Below are positions 44,741 to 53,278 of a DNA stretch of 64,000 nucleotides, in pieces. The translations under genes and the position numbers were made by a program. The first letter of the stretch is position 1. Each line of letters starts with the position of its first letter. The stretch is taken from NCBI RefSeq assembly GCF_904848585.1, contig NZ_CAJHCR010000010.1, positions 124,001 to 188,000 of the forward strand. Direction: 5' to 3'. Source of the stretch: Paraburkholderia kirstenboschensis (lineage in GTDB: Bacteria; Pseudomonadota; Gammaproteobacteria; Burkholderiales; Burkholderiaceae). The notes under the pieces were generated by a model, which was given only the letters and a program-made list of their open reading frames with translations, searched no databases and was not told the DNA's origin.

Positions 44741-45010
44741 GTGAATACTACGAACGCGAAGGAAACTTCTGACCGCATCGCGCATCTTGCGTCGGTCGTA
44801 TTGGCTCGCCAGGGCGCCACGCATATCGAGAAAGAGCTAGCCGGCTCAGCGCTCGCGCAACACCACAGTTCTAAACAGACCAGCGCGGCAATCGGCAGCC
44901 TCGCGGCGCAAGTGCTCGGCGATCACCATTCCAGTTTCGAGGCCAAGGAGCTGGCCGGGAGCGTGCTCGCGCAAGTGCGTCACTTGCACGGGCTAACACT
45001 CGACCGTTAA
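44741..45010 (+). CDS. Small protein made of four 19-residue repeats
   Basis: An 89-residue soluble protein starting at GTG 44741 with GGGAG five bases upstream. After a 12-residue head (to residue 12), four repeats of about 19 residues follow at 13-31, 32-50, 51-69 and 70-89, each with the core LA-x-x-VLA-like pattern (IAHLASVVLAR, ELAGSALAQ, IGSLAAQVLG, ELAGSVLAQ). I recall similar small LAGS-repeat proteins of unknown function in many proteobacteria but cannot name a family. It is divergent from the TPR-glycosyltransferases across an AT-rich island. Confidence 0.7.
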   Translation: MNTTNAKETSDRIAHLASVVLARQGATHIEKELAGSALAQHHSSKQTSAAIGSLAAQVLGDHHSSFEAKELAGSVLAQVRHLHGLTLDR

Positions 45011-45074
45011 TGCACGCGCCGTGACCGATCCGGATTTCTTTCGGCCCGTTCATAACACCACAAAGTGCGCGGCA

Positions 45075-45105
45075 AAAAAAATGCGCTGCCGAAGCAGCGC
45101 ATTTT
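45075..45105. terminator. Bidirectional terminator between the four-repeat gene and htpG
   Basis: A 12-bp stem AAAATGCGCTGC (45078-45089) with GCAGCGCATTTT (45094-45105) and CGAA loop. The minus strand continues the T-run, making it a strong htpG terminator; the plus strand has ATTTTCCC. Confidence 0.88.
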
Positions 45106-45165
45106 CCCTTTCACTACGTTGAGCGCCGGTTCGACGCTACGCGATCACGCTCAATTCGATCACGC

Positions 45166-47064
45166 TCAATTCGCGCGCGCAAGCAACAACGCATTCGTAC
45201 GCTTCACGAAGCTCGCCGGATCTTCAAGCGCGCCGCCTTCGGCCAGCAACGCCTGGTCGAACAGCAGGTGGCACCAGTCGTCGAAGTTCGCGCTATCGGC
45301 ATGCAAGCCCTTTACGAGTGCATGCTCCGGATTCACTTCCAGAATCGGATGGAACGAGGGCGCCTGCTGCCCTGCGGCCTTCAGCATGCGCTGCAGGTAA
45401 CCGCTCATCTCGCCGTCGTCGGCTACGAGGCACGACGGCGAATCGGTCAGGCGGAACGTGAGGCGCACGTCTTTTGCCTTGTCCTTCAACGCTTCCTTCA
45501 TCTTCTCGACGAGCGGCTTGAGCTCCTCGCTCACCTTTTCCTGCGCCTCTTTCTCCTCGTCGTTCAGCGCGCCAAGATCCAGATCGCCGCGCGCCACGCT
45601 TTGCAGCGGCTTGCCGTCGAATTCGTTCAGGAACGACAGCATCCATTCGTCCACGCGATCGGTCAGCAGCAGCACTTCCACGCCCTTCTTGCGGAACACT
45701 TCGAGATGCGGGCTGTGGGTTGCGGCCTGCCAGGTGTCGGCGGTCACATAGTAGATCTTGCTTTGCTCGGGCTTCATGCGCGCGACGTAATCGGCGAGCG
45801 ACACGTTCTGCTCCGGCGTTTCCGTATGCGTGGAGGCAAAGCGCACGAGCTTGGCAATACGCTCGCGATTCGCAAAGTCTTCGCCGATGCCTTCCTTCAG
45901 CACCTGCCCGAACTCCTTCCAGAAGCCGGCGTACTTTTGCTTGTCGGCGTCGTTATCCGAGTTGGCCAGATCTTCCAGCATCGACAGCGCGCGCTTGGTC
46001 ACGCCCTCGCGGATCGCCTTGACGTCGCGGCTTTCCTGCAGGATTTCACGCGAGACGTTAAGCGGCAGATCGCTCGAATCGACCACGCCCTTCACGAAGC
46101 GCAGGTACGCGGGCAGCAGTTGCTCGGCGTCGTCCATGATGAACACGCGCTTCACGTACAGCTTAAGCCCGCCTCGATGATCGCGGTTCCACAGGTCGAA
46201 TGGCGCGTGGCTCGGCACGTACAGCAACTGCGTGTATTCGCTACGGCCTTCGACACGGTTATGCGTCCACGTGAGCGGATCCTGATGATCGTGCGACAGA
46301 TGCTGATAAAACTGCTTGTACTGCTCTTCGGTGATGTCGTTCTTCGCGCGGGTCCACAGCGCGCTCGCCTGATTGACGGTCTCGTCCTCGTCCTTCGTGA
46401 CCATCGCGCTCTTTTCCGCGTCCCACTCTTCCTTCTTCATCAGAATGGGCAGCGCGACGTGATCCGAGTACCGCTGAATGATCGACTTAAGGCGATGGGA
46501 CGACAGCAACTCGTCTTCATCCGCACGCAGATGCAGCGTGATGGTCGTGCCGCGCGCGGCGCGCTCGATCTGCTCGACGGCGAAATCGCCCTCGCCCGCG
46601 CTTTCCCAGCGCACGCCTTCCGACGCCGGCAATCCGGCGCGGCGAGTCTCGACGGTGATCTTGTCCGCGACGATGAAGCCCGAATAGAAGCCCACGCCGA
46701 ACTGCCCGATCAGCGCAGCGTCTTTCTGCTGATCGCCCGACAGTTTGCCGAAAAATTCCTTGGTGCCCGAGCGCGCGATCGTGCCGAGGTTGGCGATTGC
46801 TTCGTCACGGCTCATGCCGATGCCGTTATCGTCGATCGTGATGGTGCGCGCGTCCTTGTCGTACGACACGCGAATGCGCAGATTCGGGTCGTTCTCGTAC
46901 AACCCGCTGTTTTCAATCGCTTCGAAACGCAGCTTGTCGGCCGCGTCGGACGCATTGGAAATCAGCTCGCGCAAAAAGATTTCCTTGTTGCTGTACAGCG
47001 AATGGATCATCAGTTGCAGAAGCTGTTTCACTTCTGCCTGAAAGCTCATGGTTTCTTGTGCCAT
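45166..47064 (-). CDS. htpG: Molecular chaperone HtpG (Hsp90)
   Basis: ATP-dependent Hsp90 chaperone of 632 residues. The N-terminal GHKL ATPase has LISNASDAADKL (ATP/Mg asparagine), DNGIGM and IGQFGVGFYSGF; the middle domain has the catalytic-loop arginine in SREILQESRDVKAIR; the C-terminal dimerisation domain ends at ALLLARAN. The MAQETMSFQAE start has GAGGAAG eight bases upstream; a longer in-frame start covers the leader. A heat-shock-type promoter lies at 47191-47220 and a strong terminator at 45075-45105. Confidence 0.97.
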   Translation of the reverse strand: MAQETMSFQAEVKQLLQLMIHSLYSNKEIFLRELISNASDAADKLRFEAIENSGLYENDPNLRIRVSYDKDARTITIDDNGIGMSRDEAIANLGTIARSGTKEFFGKLSGDQQKDAALIGQFGVGFYSGFIVADKITVETRRAGLPASEGVRWESAGEGDFAVEQIERAARGTTITLHLRADEDELLSSHRLKSIIQRYSDHVALPILMKKEEWDAEKSAMVTKDEDETVNQASALWTRAKNDITEEQYKQFYQHLSHDHQDPLTWTHNRVEGRSEYTQLLYVPSHAPFDLWNRDHRGGLKLYVKRVFIMDDAEQLLPAYLRFVKGVVDSSDLPLNVSREILQESRDVKAIREGVTKRALSMLEDLANSDNDADKQKYAGFWKEFGQVLKEGIGEDFANRERIAKLVRFASTHTETPEQNVSLADYVARMKPEQSKIYYVTADTWQAATHSPHLEVFRKKGVEVLLLTDRVDEWMLSFLNEFDGKPLQSVARGDLDLGALNDEEKEAQEKVSEELKPLVEKMKEALKDKAKDVRLTFRLTDSPSCLVADDGEMSGYLQRMLKAAGQQAPSFHPILEVNPEHALVKGLHADSANFDDWCHLLFDQALLAEGGALEDPASFVKRTNALLLARAN

Positions 47065-47190
47065 GGTCGGACTTCCTCTCTGTTGCGAATCGGGTTTTTG
47101 CGAATCGGGTATTGCAGATGCGCTTCGGGTCAGGCGTGGCACGGGGGCCGGATTGCCGGTGTACGGTGCCGTGCCGCCGGATCGTCCGTC

Positions 47191-47220
47191 TAAATAAGGG
47201 CGATCCGGCGCGGTTTCAAG
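47191..47220 (-). promoter_or_regulatory. Sigma-32-type heat-shock promoter of htpG
   Basis: On the minus strand: CTTGAAA (47220-47214), 13-base spacer, CCCTTATTTA (47200-47191), close to the RpoH consensus CTTGAAA-N13-CCCCATTTA. It overlaps the 3' end of the upstream MocR gene. Confidence 0.8.
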
Positions 47221-48667
47221 AGGCGCGGCGCGCAACGCCGTCCAGATAACGGCACAAGAACGTCGCCAGTTCCGGATCGCCGCAATTGGCGATATTGAAG
47301 CGCATCCACGTGGTGGGCGACTGCTGCGGCGAAAAAAGGCTGCCGGGCGTCAGCAGAAAACCGGCTTCGTGGCCCGCGGCGGCGAGGCCGTCGGCGTCGA
47401 CTCCGGTGTCGGCCCACACGAACATTCCCGCCGTGGGCGTCAGGAAGAGCTTGAGGCCGGTCTTCTCCAGCATCCGCACGGATTTTTCGCGCACGCTGTC
47501 GAGCCGCGCGCGCAGCCGCTCAACGTGGCGCCGGTAATGACCCTCGGTGAGGATTTTGTACAGCACGCGCTCGTTCAACTCCGGGCTCGTCATGCCGACC
47601 AGCATTTTCTGGTCGCTGACCGCCTTTGCGACTTCCAGCGCGCATGCGATGAAACCGACGCGCAGATTCGGCGCGAGAGTCTTCGAAAAACTGCCCAGAT
47701 AGATCACGCGCTTTAACTGATCGAGGCTCGCGAGACGCGTGCCGGCATAGCTCGGCGGACAGAGATCGCCGTAGATGTCGTCCTCCACCACGATGAAGTC
47801 GTACGCCTCGGCAAGCCGGAGAATGCGGAACGCCTGCGCGGCCGTCAGCGACGTGCCGGTCGGATTCTGCAGCACGGAATTGATCACCAGCATCTTGGGC
47901 CGCCACGTCTGCACCAGCGATTCGAGCGCGTCGAGGTCCGGGCCGTCCGGTGTATATGGCATGCCGAGGAGCCGTGCGCCTTGCGAGGCGAAACGCCCGA
48001 ACATCTGGAACCACGCAGGATCGCCGACGATCACCGAATCGCCCGCCTTGACATAAATGCGCGAAATCAGGTCGATCGCCTGCGTGATGCCCGACACCAT
48101 CACGATCTGCTCGGGCGACGCGCCGATCTCCAGTTCCTCCAGCCGCGTCTGCAATTGCTGGCGCAGCGGCAGAAAACCGAGCGGCGTGCCGATCCCCAGC
48201 ATCTGCGCGCCGCTTTGCCGGCCCAGCGTGCGCAGCGCGTTGGTGATCAACTCTCCGTCGAGCCAGCGCGCCGGCAGATAGCCGAGACCAGGACTGCGCT
48301 CCGGGCGCGCGCCGGTGTGCAGCATATTGCGCAGCAGCCAGACCACGTCGATGGTCGCCGGCGCGGGCTCCTGCGCGACCGGACGGAGTTCCGAAACCGC
48401 CGCGCCCGCCAGACGCTCGCGCACGAAGAAACCCGAGCCGCGCCGCGACTCGAGGTAACCCTGGGCGACGAGCCGCTCGTATGCCTCGACCACCGTGAAT
48501 CGCGACACGCCTTTGTCGAGCGCCAGCTTGCGGATCGACGGCATGCGCATGCCAGGGCGAAACACGCGTTCTTCAATGCGGCGGCGGGCCCATTGCACGA
48601 GCTGCTCGACCAGCGTCAGCGACGCCGTGTCGTGCGGGGCGGGAATCTGTGTAAGCGGGACGGACAT
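47216..48667 (-). CDS. MocR-type GntR/aminotransferase transcriptional regulator
   Basis: A 483-residue fusion regulator. The winged-helix GntR domain occupies about residues 18-85 (RPGMRMPSIRKLALDKGVSRFTVVEAYERLVAQGYLESRRGSGFFV), followed by an aminotransferase-like PLP domain with the Schiff-base lysine in GSFSKTLAPNLRVGF. MocR proteins sense PLP-amine adducts and often control nearby amine or vitamin-B6 genes. The candidate operator lies just upstream of its start. It is divergent from the VOC/aminotransferase/RidA/PhzF cluster 450 bases away, a plausible target (inference). Confidence 0.93.
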   Translation of the reverse strand: MSVPLTQIPAPHDTASLTLVEQLVQWARRRIEERVFRPGMRMPSIRKLALDKGVSRFTVVEAYERLVAQGYLESRRGSGFFVRERLAGAAVSELRPVAQEPAPATIDVVWLLRNMLHTGARPERSPGLGYLPARWLDGELITNALRTLGRQSGAQMLGIGTPLGFLPLRQQLQTRLEELEIGASPEQIVMVSGITQAIDLISRIYVKAGDSVIVGDPAWFQMFGRFASQGARLLGMPYTPDGPDLDALESLVQTWRPKMLVINSVLQNPTGTSLTAAQAFRILRLAEAYDFIVVEDDIYGDLCPPSYAGTRLASLDQLKRVIYLGSFSKTLAPNLRVGFIACALEVAKAVSDQKMLVGMTSPELNERVLYKILTEGHYRRHVERLRARLDSVREKSVRMLEKTGLKLFLTPTAGMFVWADTGVDADGLAAAGHEAGFLLTPGSLFSPQQSPTTWMRFNIANCGDPELATFLCRYLDGVARRAS

Positions 48668-49117
48668 AGACGCACTCCAACTGTACCGAACGGTATCGAG
48701 TCGATTGTACCGTTACTGTGCAGGTCGTCGCCGCTACATTTGAGACAGAAAAGTGCGCTGGGTGAAGGGCGCGGCATGCTCGACGGTGTGCTCGACGGCA
48801 CGCTTAACGGAATGCTTGAGTGAACGAGCCGGGCGGCGATCCCGCTCATCGCGCTGTCCGACGCGCGCGCTGTTTGCAGCGTTGCCGGCGAGCGAGCCGA
48901 TAGGGCAAGCCGGCAAGCTAACGGCACGTGCCCTCGCAAACAAACACACGGCCCATTGCCGACAACCAGCCGCAAAAACGTCGCACCGCCCGGTAATCGC
49001 ACGTTCGCGAGGAAGCCGCCGCCCCGCGAACGGTTATGCTTACGTCCCCGGGCACCCGCATACCCTGCGCGCGGCGTGGGTCCGATCTGATGTAAAAACC
49101 AGTTTTCCCAATCTGCA
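48668..49117. other. Intergenic region between mocR and the VOC/aminotransferase cluster
   Basis: A 450-base divergent spacer. Near the mocR end are TGTACCG elements (annotated separately). At 48776-48822 is a degenerate 12-bp tandem repeat, about 3.5 units. I find no convincing gene; plus-strand frames here are Arg/Ala-rich without family features. Confidence 0.45.
48682..48712. promoter_or_regulatory. Candidate MocR operator
   Basis: Two direct TGTACCG elements at 48682-48688 and 48706-48712, 24 bases apart, with the first also forming TACCG-AA-CGGTA (48684-48695). Paired direct and inverted half-sites next to the regulator's own start fit known MocR operator layouts. Confidence 0.5.
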
Positions 49118-49825
49118 ATGACCGCACATCCGCTTCGTCTCGATCATCTCGTCGTTTCCGCCCGCACGCTCGACGAGGGCACGCAGTACGTCGCCGACAT
49201 TCTCGGCGTTGCACCGGCAGGCGGCGGCGCGCATCCGTTGATGCGAACCCACAACCGCCTGCTGAACCTGTGGGGCGGCGCCTATCTGGAAGTGATCGCA
49301 GTCGATCCGCATGCCGACGCTGCGCACGAATCGGCGACCGGCGCCGCGCCGCGCGCGCGCCTCTTCGCGCTCGACGACCCCGCTACGCACGCGCGGCTCG
49401 AAAACGGGCCGTACCTGTCGCATTGGGTCGTCCGCGTGGACCGGCCGAAGCATCTGCCGACGTGGCAGGCCCAGTACCCGCAGCGCATCCCGCCGATCGT
49501 GCCGCTCACGCGCGGCGAGTTCAGCTGGGGCCTGTCCATTGCGGATGACGGCGCCTTTCCCTCCTGGCAAGGCGCGGGCGATGGCGTGCTGCCCACGCTC
49601 ATCCAGTGGGACACGGCGCGGCATCCGTCGACGCTATTGCCAGAAACCGGCATCGCGCTAAAAACGTTGAAAGGCCAGCATCCGCAAGCCGATACGGTGG
49701 CCGCGCAATTGCAGTGGCTAGGCGCCGCGCATCTGATCGAGCTGCACCCGACAGACGACGCGGCGGCCCCGGCCGCGCTCACTGCCGAATTCGAAACACC
49801 CAACGGTCTACGGACCCTTAAATAG
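49118..49825 (+). CDS. Glyoxalase-like (VOC) domain protein
   Basis: A 235-residue protein of the Glyoxalase_3-type VOC group: RLDHLVVSARTLDEGTQYVADILGVAPAGGGAHPLMRTHNRLL at the N-terminus carries the first metal-ligand His, and WGLSIADDGAFP marks the second half. Activity unknown; some relatives are annotated near aminotransferase genes. No ribosome site is visible before ATG 49118. It is followed 75 bases later by an aminotransferase gene. Confidence 0.85.
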   Translation: MTAHPLRLDHLVVSARTLDEGTQYVADILGVAPAGGGAHPLMRTHNRLLNLWGGAYLEVIAVDPHADAAHESATGAAPRARLFALDDPATHARLENGPYLSHWVVRVDRPKHLPTWQAQYPQRIPPIVPLTRGEFSWGLSIADDGAFPSWQGAGDGVLPTLIQWDTARHPSTLLPETGIALKTLKGQHPQADTVAAQLQWLGAAHLIELHPTDDAAAPAALTAEFETPNGLRTLK

Positions 49826-49900
49826 CCAGCGCGCGCGGGTCGCCGACTCGCGCGATAATCGAAGTTTTGACAGGTTCCAGAGATACCAGCAGAGGAGACC

Positions 49901-51097
49901 ATGGACCAAAGCGACTTGAAAGCCCCCACGTGGCAATTGTCCGAACGCGCACGCAAGCTCACCAGCTCGGCGATCCGCGAGATTCTGAAGGTCACGGAAC
50001 GGCCCGAAGTCATTTCGTTCGCGGGCGGCCTGCCCTCGCCGGCCACGTTCCCGGCCGAACGCATGCGCGAAGCGTCCGACCGCATTCTGCGCGACTCGCC
50101 CGCCGCGGCGCTCCAGTACAGCGCAACGGAAGGCTATGCGCCGCTGCGCGAGTGGGTCGCGAAGCGCTATTCGGTGAACGGCGCGCAGATTCGCCCAAGC
50201 CAGGTGCTGATCACAACCGGCTCCCAGCAGGCGCTCGATCTGCTCGGCAAAGTACTGGTCTGTCCGCAAAGCCCCGTGCTCGTCGAAACGCCGACTTATC
50301 TCGGCGCGCTGCAATCGTTCTCCATGTACGAACCGGCCTACGTCCAGGTGCCGACTGACGAGCAAGGGCTGATTCCAGAAGGACTCACGCCTGAACTCAC
50401 TGCCGGTGCGCGCCTGTTGTATGCACAACCGAATTTCCAGAACCCGACTGGCCGCCGGCTGCCGGTCGAGCGCCGCCGCGCGCTCGCCGAATTCGCGAAA
50501 ACCGCGCCGTTCCCGGTAATCGAAGACGATCCCTACGGCGCGCTGGATTACGCGGGCGAACCGCTGCCGACCATGCTGTCGATGGCGCCCGACCACATCG
50601 TCCACCTGGGTTCTTTCTCCAAGGTGCTGGCGCCTGGTCTGCGCGTCGGCTACATCATCGCGCCTGAAGAGTTGATCTTCAAACTCGTGCAGGCCAAGCA
50701 GGCCACCGACCTGCATACGCCGAGCTTTACGCAGCGCATCGTCCATGAAGTGATCAAGGACGGCTTTCTCGACACGCATGTGCCGACCATTCGCGAGCTT
50801 TACCGCGACCAGTGCGCGGCAATGCTCGCCTCGCTCGAACGCTACATGCCCGAAGGCGTGCAGTGGAATCGTCCGGAAGGCGGCATGTTCATCTGGGTGA
50901 AGCTGCCCGCGCAAATCGACAGCATGAAGCTGCTTGAGGAAGCGGTCGCGCAAAACGTCGCGTTCGTGCCGGGCGGTCCGTTCTTCGCGAACGAAGCGCA
51001 GCACAACACATTGCGCCTGTCGTTCGTCACGGTGCCGCCGGCGAAGATCGACGAAGGCGTGTCGCGTCTCGCAGCGCTGATCCGCGCCAAGCTCTGA
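49901..51097 (+). CDS. PLP-dependent aminotransferase, fold type I (MocR-aminotransferase-like, 2-aminoadipate/alpha-amino acid)
   Basis: Transfers amino groups between amino and oxo acids, or similar chemistry. The 398-residue protein has the Schiff-base Lys241 in GSFSKVLAPGLRVGYI, the cofactor motif NFQNPTGRRL and the phosphate-binding GSQQALDLLGK region. It resembles LysN/2-aminoadipate transaminases of the MocR-like subgroup, but the substrate is not defined. GAGGAG precedes the ATG at normal spacing. A RidA gene follows 54 bases later, consistent with clearing reactive enamine products. Confidence 0.92.
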   Translation: MDQSDLKAPTWQLSERARKLTSSAIREILKVTERPEVISFAGGLPSPATFPAERMREASDRILRDSPAAALQYSATEGYAPLREWVAKRYSVNGAQIRPSQVLITTGSQQALDLLGKVLVCPQSPVLVETPTYLGALQSFSMYEPAYVQVPTDEQGLIPEGLTPELTAGARLLYAQPNFQNPTGRRLPVERRRALAEFAKTAPFPVIEDDPYGALDYAGEPLPTMLSMAPDHIVHLGSFSKVLAPGLRVGYIIAPEELIFKLVQAKQATDLHTPSFTQRIVHEVIKDGFLDTHVPTIRELYRDQCAAMLASLERYMPEGVQWNRPEGGMFIWVKLPAQIDSMKLLEEAVAQNVAFVPGGPFFANEAQHNTLRLSFVTVPPAKIDEGVSRLAALIRAKL

Positions 51098-51151
51098 AAC
51101 CAGCCGGCCCGTTCGCCGCTACCACCTCTCATTACCGACCGAGGACACAAC

Positions 51152-51616
51152 ATGGCTCAAACTAATGTTTATGACAAGCTGAAGGAACTGGGCATCGAAT
51201 TGCCGAACGCCGGCGCGCCGGCGGCCGCCTATGTGATGAGCGCGCAAAGCGGCAATACGGTGTACCTGTCCGGCCACATCGCGAAGAAAGACGGCAAGGT
51301 GTGGGCGGGCAAGCTCGGCGCGGATCTCGGCACGGAAGACGGCAAGGCCGCGGCACGCTCCATCGCCATCGACCTGCTCGCCACGCTGCACGCGCATGTG
51401 GGCGACCTCAACCGCGTCACGCGCATCGTCAAGCTGATGAGTCTCGTCAATTCCACGCTCGACTTCACCGAGCAGCACCTGGTGACGAACGGCGCGTCGG
51501 AACTCGTCGCCGACGTGTTCGGCGAGCGCGGCAAGCACGCACGCTCGGCATTCGGCGTCGCGCAGATTCCGCTCGGCGCATGCGTCGAAATCGAAATGAT
51601 CGCGGAAGTCGAGTAA
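51152..51616 (+). CDS. RidA (YjgF/Rid) family enamine/imine deaminase
   Basis: A 154-residue Rid-family protein that likely hydrolyses reactive enamines made by PLP enzymes. The conserved Arg131 is in ARSAFGVAQIPLGACVEIEMIAEVE, and QSGNTVYLSGHIA is the family's central strand. Placement directly after an aminotransferase fits its role. GAGGA lies upstream of the ATG. Confidence 0.93.
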   Translation: MAQTNVYDKLKELGIELPNAGAPAAAYVMSAQSGNTVYLSGHIAKKDGKVWAGKLGADLGTEDGKAAARSIAIDLLATLHAHVGDLNRVTRIVKLMSLVNSTLDFTEQHLVTNGASELVADVFGERGKHARSAFGVAQIPLGACVEIEMIAEVE

Positions 51617-51619
51617 CGC

Positions 51620-51659
51620 ATTGCGATCCAGAAGGCCGGTTCGTCCGGCCGGTCGCAAT
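51620..51659. promoter_or_regulatory. Two-part hairpin after ridA
   Basis: Nested stems ATTGCGA (51620-51626)/TCGCAAT (51653-51659) and GGCCGG (51634-51639)/CCGGCC (51645-51650), beginning four bases after the ridA stop. There is no T-tract, so it may stabilise the message or attenuate transcription into phzF rather than fully terminate. Confidence 0.45.
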
Positions 51660-51784
51660 CAACGCGTCGCGAGGTGTCAATCACCCGCGGCGCGTTTTGC
51701 ATTTGTGGCGAGGTAGCTCGTTCCCCCGGCACCAGATAGAATCCGCGAACCCTATCAACTGCAGGAATCGCCGGACCGCGCCCG

Positions 51785-52687
51785 ATGCCCGCCAACACCG
51801 TTCGTTTCAAACAGGTCGACGTGTTCACGTCGGTGCCGTTCAAAGGCAATCCGCTTGCTGTCGTATTCGACGCCGACACGCTCAGCGCCGATCAGATGCA
51901 GGCGATCGCGCACTGGACCAATCTGTCCGAAACAACCTTCCTGTTGAAGCCGACAGATCCGGCCGCCGACTATCGCGTGCGCATTTTCACGACTCACGGC
52001 GAGTTGCCCTTTGCCGGTCATCCGACGCTCGGCACCGCGCATGCGCTGCTCGAAAGCGGCTATCAGCCGAAGCAGCCGGGCAAGCTCGTTCAGCAATGCG
52101 GCGTGGGCCTCGTCGAAATGCAGTCCATTCATGAAGACTCCGGCGACATGCATGCCGCATGGGCCTTCGCCGCACCGCCGGCACGGATCGCGTCGTTGCC
52201 GGAACAACAATACGCCGCACTTTCTACGGCTTTGCGTAGCGACGCGATAGACTTCAGCGCCGCGCCGAGCGCTGTCGACAATGGCGCGCCGTGGCTCGTC
52301 GTGCGCGTGAATTCGGCGCGCGACTGTCTCGCGCTCGAACCCGACGCCGCAGCGCTTGCGCGCATCGCGCAATCGGTGGGCACGCACGGTCTCGCCGTTT
52401 ATGGTCCGCACGAGGCTGGCGGCCCTGCCACGTTCGAAGTGCGCTGCCTGATGGCGGGCGGCGCGTTCGGCGTCGGCGAAGACCCTGTTACGGGCAGTGC
52501 CAATGCGGCGCTCGCCGGTTTGCTGAGTGCGCAGCACCTGCGGCCGGGCGCCAGCTACACCGCGCGCCAAGGCACGGCGCTGGGACGCGCCGGCCAGGTC
52601 TTCGTGCGCTATGACGACACGAACGGCAAGACGTGGATTGGCGGCTCGTCGGTGACCGTCGTCGACGGTACGTTCCGGATGCCGTGA
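51785..52687 (+). CDS. PhzF-family isomerase-like protein
   Basis: A 300-residue PhzF/diaminopimelate-epimerase-fold protein. Catalytic Glu49 (NLSETTFLL), GHPTLG near residue 80 and the second-site motif EDPVTGSANAAL are conserved. Phenazine synthesis genes are absent, so a general isomerase role is more likely. It is in the same orientation as the aminotransferase-RidA genes, 168 bases after ridA. Confidence 0.92.
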   Translation: MPANTVRFKQVDVFTSVPFKGNPLAVVFDADTLSADQMQAIAHWTNLSETTFLLKPTDPAADYRVRIFTTHGELPFAGHPTLGTAHALLESGYQPKQPGKLVQQCGVGLVEMQSIHEDSGDMHAAWAFAAPPARIASLPEQQYAALSTALRSDAIDFSAAPSAVDNGAPWLVVRVNSARDCLALEPDAAALARIAQSVGTHGLAVYGPHEAGGPATFEVRCLMAGGAFGVGEDPVTGSANAALAGLLSAQHLRPGASYTARQGTALGRAGQVFVRYDDTNGKTWIGGSSVTVVDGTFRMP

Positions 52688-53278
52688 CCGGCCTATCGTT
52701 TGCTTACATCTCGCTGCGTCCGACGGAGCAATAGCAAGGCTCCTGCAAGGCAGCTTGGAAGCAGGCGCACTCAACTTGCCTCATTCGGCCACGCTGAACC
52801 ACGTTTAGCCACAAAAAGCCGCTCGCTGTGCTGAGCCCATGCAATTCGCATAACGAAACTGCCTGAAGAAGACCACGCACGTGACAGCCGCCATGCCGGA
52901 ACGCCGAATCCCGATGCAGCATCCGAATAGCACGAGCACCGCCGTTCGATCCCGCTCATGCCCTGAGTTGCGGACCGGTGGACTATGGAGCGCGCCACCA
53001 GACAAGGCGCAAAACCGCAACCCGAACGGGTCGCAAAACAGCCTCGGTACAGCCACCGACTGCGCCAGCGTATACCCGATGCCCGGACCCTTCCTTAATC
53101 CAGTGGCATTAAGTAATATCGAAACGTACCCCGCAAAGTGCGAACGATCAGGCGCCAGGCCACGCCCCTTCTTGCGCAGTAGTTCCGGCAACTTGGTCAC
53201 CATGCAGCCACTCATGAAAACAGCGCAGTCGACGCTCGCGCGTTCGCAACCGGCCGCCAGTCGGGTACGGGCCGCCTG
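52688..53278. other. Intergenic region upstream of the GGDEF-EAL gene
   Basis: A 591-base gap. A 132-codon frame ends exactly at the next gene's start (TGATG) but has irregular codon use and no family match, so I do not call it. An inverted repeat CTTAAT (53094-53099)/ATTAAG (53108-53113) may be an operator. No riboswitch fold for cyclic di-GMP is visible. Confidence 0.45.

Noticed and set aside
52688..53278. Cyclic di-GMP riboswitch upstream of the GGDEF-EAL gene
   Set aside because: A short CACGCAC stretch caught the eye, but the conserved GEMM stems and tetraloop are absent.
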